This document shows positions 59,007 through 64,000 of a stretch of DNA of 64,000 bases, in pieces (position 1 is the stretch's first letter; each line of letters begins with the position of its first letter). The notes under the pieces are model-generated. The model worked only from the letters and a program-made list of their open reading frames with translations. It was not told where the DNA came from and did not search any database. A program made the translations under genes and the position numbers. Location: assembly GCA_021613535.1 (NCBI GenBank), contig CP075497.1, forward strand, positions 13,764,001 through 13,828,000, read 5' to 3'. This DNA is from Adineta vaga. Lineage: Eukaryota; Rotifera.

Positions 59007-60240
59007 TCAGCTGATTCGCCCATCGCGTTGTTGTAACTTTTCTTGAACAGTCCCCGAAATACCATTTCCATAGAACAGATTCAACTGCTTCATTTTCTGG
59101 AAAAGAATGAAACAAAAACTAAAGAAATGCATAGAGAATAAAACTCACCGTATTATTTCGGAGAGCATCAGCGAGATGTTGTGCACCAATATCTTCAATT
59201 TGATTCTCTGTTAGATGCAGCACTATGAGTCCCTGTATATGTTGCAGAAAACAGAGATGAGAAAACCTTTCAGCGCAATCCCTAACGGGATAAAAAGTGT
59301 GAGACACGATTATGCTGAACACCTTATCAATCCAATATCTGCTATGATTTCTGATAAAACCCTATAGAGTTCTTAAGTAGATGATTCAACGGTTTTTCTC
59401 TTTAAAATTAGTATAAAAAAGCGCGGAGAGAGAGAAGGAGGCAACGAGGGAGGTGGTAAATTACTGGCACGCGTTCTCATCTATTTCGCTTCGTTATGGT
59501 TGAGGCTTATGATCTGTTGCCAACGTGTATCTATTACGGTCTGTGATTCTATTTTGGCTATACTGCCATGGTCTGTTGTGCTATTTGGTCGTTCTGTCAC
59601 TGTCTGTGAGCGGATTTTTGCGAGCCTGTAGTGCCACGTCTGCACGTCTGTAACGGTTTCTGATTTTTTTGTGAATCGTGTCTGTCATGTTAGTGATCTT
59701 CTAAAATCAAATATCACGGTTTGTGAACCCGATCTATCACGGTCTGCGAGAGGATTTTGATCCCTCTGTCACGGTCTGTGGAGGGAACGGGGGATGGGTG
59801 AAAATTTCTACCTATAAACACTTCAGCATTCTCTTTCAGGTTGTGTTTCACAAAAGTGGAAAGAGACTAAAACTCACCATATTATTTCGTAGGGCATCAG
59901 CTAGATCTTGTGCACTAACATCTCCGATTTGATTATCTTTTAGATCCAGCACCATGAGTCTCTGTATATGCCGTCGAAAATAGAGATGAGAAAAGTAGGA
60001 AGAGACTAAAGCTCACCGTATTCTTTCCCAGGGCATCAGCGAGATATTCTGTGCCATTAGGGCCAATCTGATTGTCTGTAAGATCCAATGTAGTGAGTGG
60101 CTACATGTATGGTAGTCAAGCAGAGATGAAGAAAGTGAGAAAAGAGTAGAGCTCACCGTATTATTTCGTAGAGCATCCGCGAGATATTGTGCACCGACGT
60201 CTCCAATTTGATTGCCTGCATGCTTCAATGTGTTGAGTAC
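59007..60240 (-). CDS. Leucine-rich repeat protein, 3' part (5' end lost at a telomeric junction)
   Basis: Five exons: 60240-60157, 60100-60017, 59961-59878, 59232-59149 and 59096-59007. The first four are exactly 84 bp, phase 0, each encoding one 28-residue ribonuclease-inhibitor-type LRR: L..LDL..NQIGD.GAQ.LADALRNNT. The last encodes the cap (KMKQLNLFYGNGISG) and a stop. The units resemble NLRC3/RNI-type proteins common in rotifers. Upstream, the intron sequence ATACATGTAG before exon 1 is kept, but at about 60250 it is replaced by telomeric repeats, so the start of the gene is missing. The intron between units 3 and 4 holds an unrelated repeat. Confidence 0.8.
59400..59830. repeat. Degenerate repeat rich in CACGGTCTGTGA inside an LRR intron
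   Basis: Variants of ATCACGGTCTGTGA occur at irregular 30-45 bp spacing (near 59540, 59600, 59715, 59740 and 59770). The base composition is higher in GC than its surroundings. It enlarges one LRR intron from about 60 to 645 bp, so it is an insertion, perhaps a transposon's subterminal array. Confidence 0.6.
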
Positions 60241-60252
60241 CTACATGTATCT

Positions 60253-60276
60253 TGAGGGTGTGGGTGTGGGTGTGTT
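60253..60276 (+). repeat. Telomeric repeat (TGTGGG type) at the gene/retroelement junction
   Basis: GAGGGTGTGGGTGTGGGTGT contains consecutive copies of the TGTGGG unit known as the bdelloid telomeric repeat. It lies between the broken LRR intron and the 3' end of the Athena-like element, with the G-rich strand running away from the gene. Confidence 0.8.
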
Positions 60277-60287
60277 TGAACAAATAA

Positions 60288-60338
60288 ATACCATAACCAG
60301 TTTCAACTTATTTTCATAAGTCGATCATCAGATGGTAT
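60288..60338 (-). ncRNA. Hammerhead ribozyme motif, copy 3
   Basis: Stem I is ATACCAT / ATGGTAT (7 bp). The core CTGATGA, stem II ACTTA / TAAGT (loop TGAAAA), the core GAAA and a minimal helix III (CTGGTT) follow. Two or three extra bases (TCG) between CTGATGA and stem II, and a T at its other foot, deviate from consensus, so cleavage may be weak. Confidence 0.7.
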
Positions 60339-60489
60339 AAGAAATCTACATGGTTAAGATGAAATTCCAAATTAAATTAAAACGACTATTTCCCAGTAAA
60401 GAGAAATAATCTCTCAATATTAATTTCAAATTAAATCTAATATGAAGTAGATAATTTAAATGATTCAAAGGGTGAGTTTGAACAAATAA

Positions 60490-60545
60490 ATACCATAACC
60501 AGTTTTCAATACTTGTTGAAAGTATCAAAATCATCAAGAGGTAAA
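60490..60545 (-). ncRNA. Hammerhead ribozyme relic, copy 4
   Basis: Same 3' half as copy 3 (GAAAACTGGTTATGGTATT) and a paired stem II (ATACTT / AAGTAT). The catalytic core reads CTTGATGA with an extra T, and stem I is mispaired (ACCTC versus ATGGTAT). Probably inactive. Confidence 0.6.
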
Positions 60546-61009
60546 ATAGAAAAATATGCATAAAAATCATTTTAAGAATTAGATTTAAAGTTCAAAAGAA
60601 AACTTTAAAAATAATTACATAAATTAAATTTTAAAAATTCTGATTGATGAATGGTTTCAGAAATAGAGTAAATGAAAGGAATAGAATTGTTTGAAGAATT
60701 GACGTAGAATTTGAGAGATTTCGTTTGTAGATTACAGCGATATAAAATAAATAATGTTGTTTTTGTGGAGTATATTATTGAATATGTTTGTAAATCTAGA
60801 ATGGCAATTGATTTTAAAGTAAGAATTTATGTGAGAATTATTTTTCTGTAAGAAAAAAAGGAAATTTCTCGAATATTTTCATGCAAAGTAGATTAGTCTG
60901 TTTTGATGAGGAATGATTTTGTTTGTAAAATGAGTTTTGAATTGTTTCTTTTTAAACGGATTAAGTCGATACTCTTGGTTTTATGTGATGACACCGTGTT
61001 TCTATCGGA
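60546..61009. other. 3' untranslated region of the Athena-like element
   Basis: AT-rich, no ORF of its own on the minus strand; lies between the accessory ORF's stop and the hammerhead motifs. Confidence 0.45.
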
Positions 61010-62407
61010 TTATGCTGATATTTTATGCTTCTTGATATATTTCATCCGTTCAGTCATATGGAAACGACGATTATCAATAGCATCGAGTATCAATTTTTGC
61101 CATTGGGATGTTGATTTCATGAATCTGTTATTTTTAAAAAATTTGTTTCGTTCAGTATGTATGATTGTGTTGGTATTTTCAATTTTTTTCTTATAAGTTA
61201 ATATTGCTCGATGAATGATATTGTTCTTAGATGTTTTCATTTGCTCGATTTCATTTGAGGAACAGTTAGTAGTTGAAGATAATTCCATACTTTCTTTCAA
61301 CTTTTCTAGATTAACATTAATATTATCAATGATTTCATGAACTGAATTAGACGCTGATTGTAATCGTGTTTGTGTTGATGTAAGACGATGTTGTAACAAG
61401 GCGATCTCTTCTTCAGCTATCAGTTGTTCTTTGGTAGCTTTCCATATACGTCTTGCTAAGATAATCTGAAGTAAATTCAAAATAAGAAAGTATAAAATGT
61501 AATTAAAATGCTTTATAAATTCTATATTTACATGTGTCCTATTTGGTGCAGTAATCAAAAACGTTTGTAATAAATAATGATCAGTTGCATCCAAGATTAA
61601 AATTTCTCTTTTATATTCGAATGCGCGTCGTAGGAGTTGCTGCTTTTCCTGAACTAATTGATTAAGAATTAAAGATAACTCCTTCATTACACATAAACAA
61701 TCATCACTGTTCCCACATTTCAATAACATATCATGTTCAAATTGTTCAATTGTACTTCTTGCTGTTACCAAATGTTTTTGAATTTGTTTTAAACATTGTT
61801 CAATGAGAGTTTTGGATCTGCCATATGTATAATGAATAGAATACTTTTCAGCTGTTACTTTTGACATACGACCACACCAAATGTTTCTTGTCGTACCGAT
61901 ATGATGATAATATTTCCATTGAATTTCTTGTAGTTGTTGAAAAGATAAATGATCAAGTAAACTAATATACTGACGAATAAAGTGTATCTTTTCATCTCCA
62001 TTGAATAGGCAAGTGAACTTCTCTGATCGATTGAAAGCTATAGATGTTATTTGATGTAATACTTCGTCTGATATAGCAATATAATTAACTGAATCATTTG
62101 TAGTTGCTACTTTTTTGCATTTTTTCATTGATACGCTTGTTTCCTCAACCACTGAACTAATAGTTGTTGATTCATTTGGTTTAATTATTTTGTTAGCTGG
62201 TGGTAATTCTTCATTGATAGATAAGTTTACACGTTGTTTATGCAATCTTCGACGATAGCGTTGTGATTTTCGATTTCCACGACTCTTCTTCTTCTTCTTC
62301 TTCTGTTTTTTCTGTTCTTGACCTTGAAATTGTTGCGATTCCTGTTCCATAGTTTGATTTGTATTGCAAAAGTTTGTGTACAAATCTTGAGAGAATGATA
62401 TATCCAT
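61010..62407 (-). CDS. Accessory ORF of the Athena-like element (basic, coiled-coil)
   Basis: The 465-codon frame includes a probable intron read-through: GTAAATATAG...TTACTTCAG at about 61534-61470 (66 bp, a multiple of three, giving an odd hydrophobic insert FNYILYFLILNLLQ). Removing it joins APNRTH to IILARRIWK in frame and leaves about 443 aa. The N-terminus has a Lys/Arg tract (KKQKKKKKKSRGNRKSQRY), then helical segments rich in Gln and Glu (LLQHRLTSTQTRLQSASN), and a basic C-terminus. It sits 270 bp downstream of the RT in the same orientation. Basic coiled-coil ORFs accompany RTs in Athena/Terminon elements; nucleic-acid binding is plausible. No enzyme motif is seen. It could instead be the 5' ORF of a following tandem copy. 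Confidence 0.65.
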   Translation of the reverse strand: MDISFSQDLYTNFCNTNQTMEQESQQFQGQEQKKQKKKKKKSRGNRKSQRYRRRLHKQRVNLSINEELPPANKIIKPNESTTISSVVEETSVSMKKCKKVATTNDSVNYIAISDEVLHQITSIAFNRSEKFTCLFNGDEKIHFIRQYISLLDHLSFQQLQEIQWKYYHHIGTTRNIWCGRMSKVTAEKYSIHYTYGRSKTLIEQCLKQIQKHLVTARSTIEQFEHDMLLKCGNSDDCLCVMKELSLILNQLVQEKQQLLRRAFEYKREILILDATDHYLLQTFLITAPNRTHVNIEFIKHFNYILYFLILNLLQIILARRIWKATKEQLIAEEEIALLQHRLTSTQTRLQSASNSVHEIIDNINVNLEKLKESMELSSTTNCSSNEIEQMKTSKNNIIHRAILTYKKKIENTNTIIHTERNKFFKNNRFMKSTSQWQKLILDAIDNRRFHMTERMKYIKKHKISA

Positions 62408-62679
62408 TATTGTAATAAGATAATATTAATATAGGAATACTAGATCTAACATGTAAAATAATACAATGAATATATGAGCTTAGATCAAATGATTATTAGA
62501 TATATAAAGACGAGTAAACATTAAAAACATTCTTAGAAAAAGACCAAAAAAAAAATACTTTCTAGATTAGACTAAATATCTTAAATGGAATAGAACATGC
62601 AATCTAACCAAATCTATAATATTTTTCTTGATAAAAGACTTTTATAAAAAGAATTTATTAAAATATTATCTTGTTTGTT
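62408..62679. other. Spacer between RT and accessory ORF
   Basis: AT-rich; likely holds the accessory ORF's promoter or leader. Confidence 0.4.
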
Positions 62680-64000
62680 TTATTGTGCAATTGTAGTATT
62701 CGTATCGAATAGCATTGATTTTGTTGGCTTTTTCTTTACTAATAATTGTTGAAGAGATTTATTAGTCCGTGTACGAATCTTTAATGTAACATTGTTCATA
62801 AGTGAACCAGGATAGATATAAGACTTTTTCCATAGTTGTCGTAGTTTTTGTTTAAATTCAGACATTGGACCACTTGAATAAGGGAAATGAACATTGATTT
62901 CTTTCTTACTATAATTATGAGAAGATTCACTTTGCTTCGAAGTCATTTGTTGTTGTTGTTGTTGTTTTTCTCGTCGACTGGGTTGATTAATTAATTTCTG
63001 ATGAAGTTGCTCATAGATGTCCTTATCTAATTGTTCCATCAATGTTATAGCATTATGTTGTTGAAAGAACTTGTTAAAATGATAGGAAATAAATTTTGGT
63101 GGATAGTCATTCAATAATAGAGTTAATTCAATATGTAATCTTTCTTGATCAAAATCTTCTACATTTGAACAAAGACGTATTGCTCGAAAAAGAGCACCTT
63201 TAATTGTATTACGATGAACATGACGTGGATGATCCGATAAAAATGGAAGAATATACGGTGCAGCTGCTGGTTTATGATAAACATTAGTTCTCAATTGTCC
63301 TTGATTATTATGTACTGATACATCAAGAAATTGAGCACTTAATCTTATTGTTTGAGTAATACTAATATTTTTATCTTTATGATTTGCATGATTGAGTAAT
63401 GTATTAATTTCATCCGTAGAAAGATTAGCCGTCATAAAAACATCATCAATATATCTATAGAAAGATATAAGCAAAAAATAGATAGATAGATAGAAAGTTA
63501 TCCTCTTACCGGCCATATAATTCATTATGAGCTTTTTGATGTTCAATTAATGATTGTTCCCATTTTAACATATAGATATTAGCTAAAGTCATAGTAAATG
63601 GTGATCCCATTGCTCCACCACGAATTTGTTTATAATATTTTCCTTCGTAAACAAAGGAATTTGTATCCAATACTGCATTAGATAATTTCATCAGAGTATC
63701 AATTGTCATGCCATGAATTCTTCCATTACTTGCATGCATATTTAAAAATTGTTGTAAAGCAACTAGAGCTCCATCTCTTGGTATCATTGTATACAAATCG
63801 GTCACATCAAATGTAATAAAATTTGTTGTTGGTGTTAGACGACCGATACTTTGATACAATGCCAATCGTCGAATAAAATGAATGTCATTAATAAATGTAG
63901 TCTGCTTAGTTGCTTGATCAAATATTGGCCGAAGAACTTGATCTAAAAAATGTGATATACCTATGGCTGGTGAATGTATCATGGAGATAATCGGTCTTAA
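62680..64000 (-). CDS. Penelope/Athena-type reverse transcriptase (5' partial)
   Basis: The frame is open from the window edge. Exon 64000-63510 and exon 63454-62680 are joined across a 55-bp intron (GTAAG...CTATAG) that cuts the catalytic motif, so YGR + YIDDVF forms only after splicing; 421 aa are visible. Motifs in order: FITFDVTDLYTMIP (motif A with catalytic Asp), GGAMGSPFTMTLANIYM (motif B), YIDDVFM (motif C), LNHANHKDKNISIT, LDVSVH, and the thumb-like PYSSGPMSEFKQKLRQLW. A Gln tract lies before the thumb. The protein ends about 45 residues after the thumb with no GIY-YIG endonuclease, as in Athena. This enzyme copies its RNA onto exposed chromosome ends. No defects are seen. The intron carries a (GATA)n-like tract. 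Confidence 0.9.

Larger units (their letters stand above)
60254..64000 (-). mobile_element. Athena/Terminon-like Penelope element (5' end outside window)
   Basis: In minus sense the element runs: RT without an endonuclease domain (to 62680), an accessory ORF (62407-61010), about 450 bp of AT-rich sequence, two hammerhead motifs (60545-60490 and 60338-60288) and C-rich telomere complement at its 3' end. This agrees with published telomere-associated, endonuclease-deficient Penelope-like elements of bdelloids, whose 3' ends anneal to telomeric overhangs. The second G-rich string (GGGTGAG at 60470) between the two hammerheads suggests two stacked insertions: a short 5'-truncated one, then the longer element. 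Confidence 0.75.

Overview
The window is AT-rich eukaryotic DNA with many short GT-AG introns, and it looks like a bdelloid rotifer genome (Adineta/Rotaria-like). The reasons are TGTGGG-type telomeric repeats, an endonuclease-less, intron-containing Penelope/Athena-type reverse transcriptase attached to such repeats, hammerhead ribozyme motifs beside them, many old DNA transposons, a decayed bacterial-looking gene, and large secreted or receptor proteins built from LDLa, EGF, NHL, FG-GAP, Ly6 and LRR modules. All family names come from reading translations; no database search was possible.

Layout. 0-4 kb: end of an acidic protein, then a complete IS630/Tc1/mariner-like transposon with 0.67-kb inverted repeats. 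4.7-6 kb: a two-pass membrane protein. 6-14.3 kb: gene-poor DNA with decayed mariner, GPCR and Kelch sequences, a repeat cluster, two broken hypothetical genes and a tRNA-derived fragment. 15.2-20.7 kb: one three-exon receptor gene with LDLa repeats, EGF modules and a 7TM domain (1603 aa). 21-24.3 kb: a second mariner relic, a small intact ORF, the first hammerhead/telomeric repeat junction and a decayed CAP gene. 24.8-27.2 kb: an apparently intact piggyBac. 27.7-29 kb: a long inverted repeat and a histidine acid phosphatase fragment cut off by telomeric repeats and a textbook hammerhead motif.

29.7-41.3 kb: a candidate giant DNA transposon. It has 9-bp CCCAGGTCG terminal inverted repeats and subterminal arrays of TCGGAT/TCCGAT-type motifs at both ends. 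Inside are a three-exon TNP2-like transposase (825 aa) and two spliced BEN-like genes (356 aa and 268 aa), all with intact reconstructed frames.

42.3-60.2 kb: a phospholipid scramblase, a hAT-like MITE, a piggyBac relic, a long FG-GAP protein, two copies of a small MITE, a broken NHL-REJ-GPS gene, a glyoxalase-like pseudogene, a small secreted protein, a Ly6-type membrane protein and the 3' part of an LRR gene. 60.25-64 kb: an Athena/Terminon-like element on the minus strand (RT, an accessory ORF, two hammerhead motifs, telomeric repeats). It is fused to the LRR gene inside an intron.

The three clearest hammerhead/telomeric junctions (22.9, 28.9 and 60.25 kb) point the same way: the G-rich strand is on + and the retroelement sense is on -. 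This reads as repeated capping of broken ends by telomere-associated retroelements, followed by addition of new DNA.
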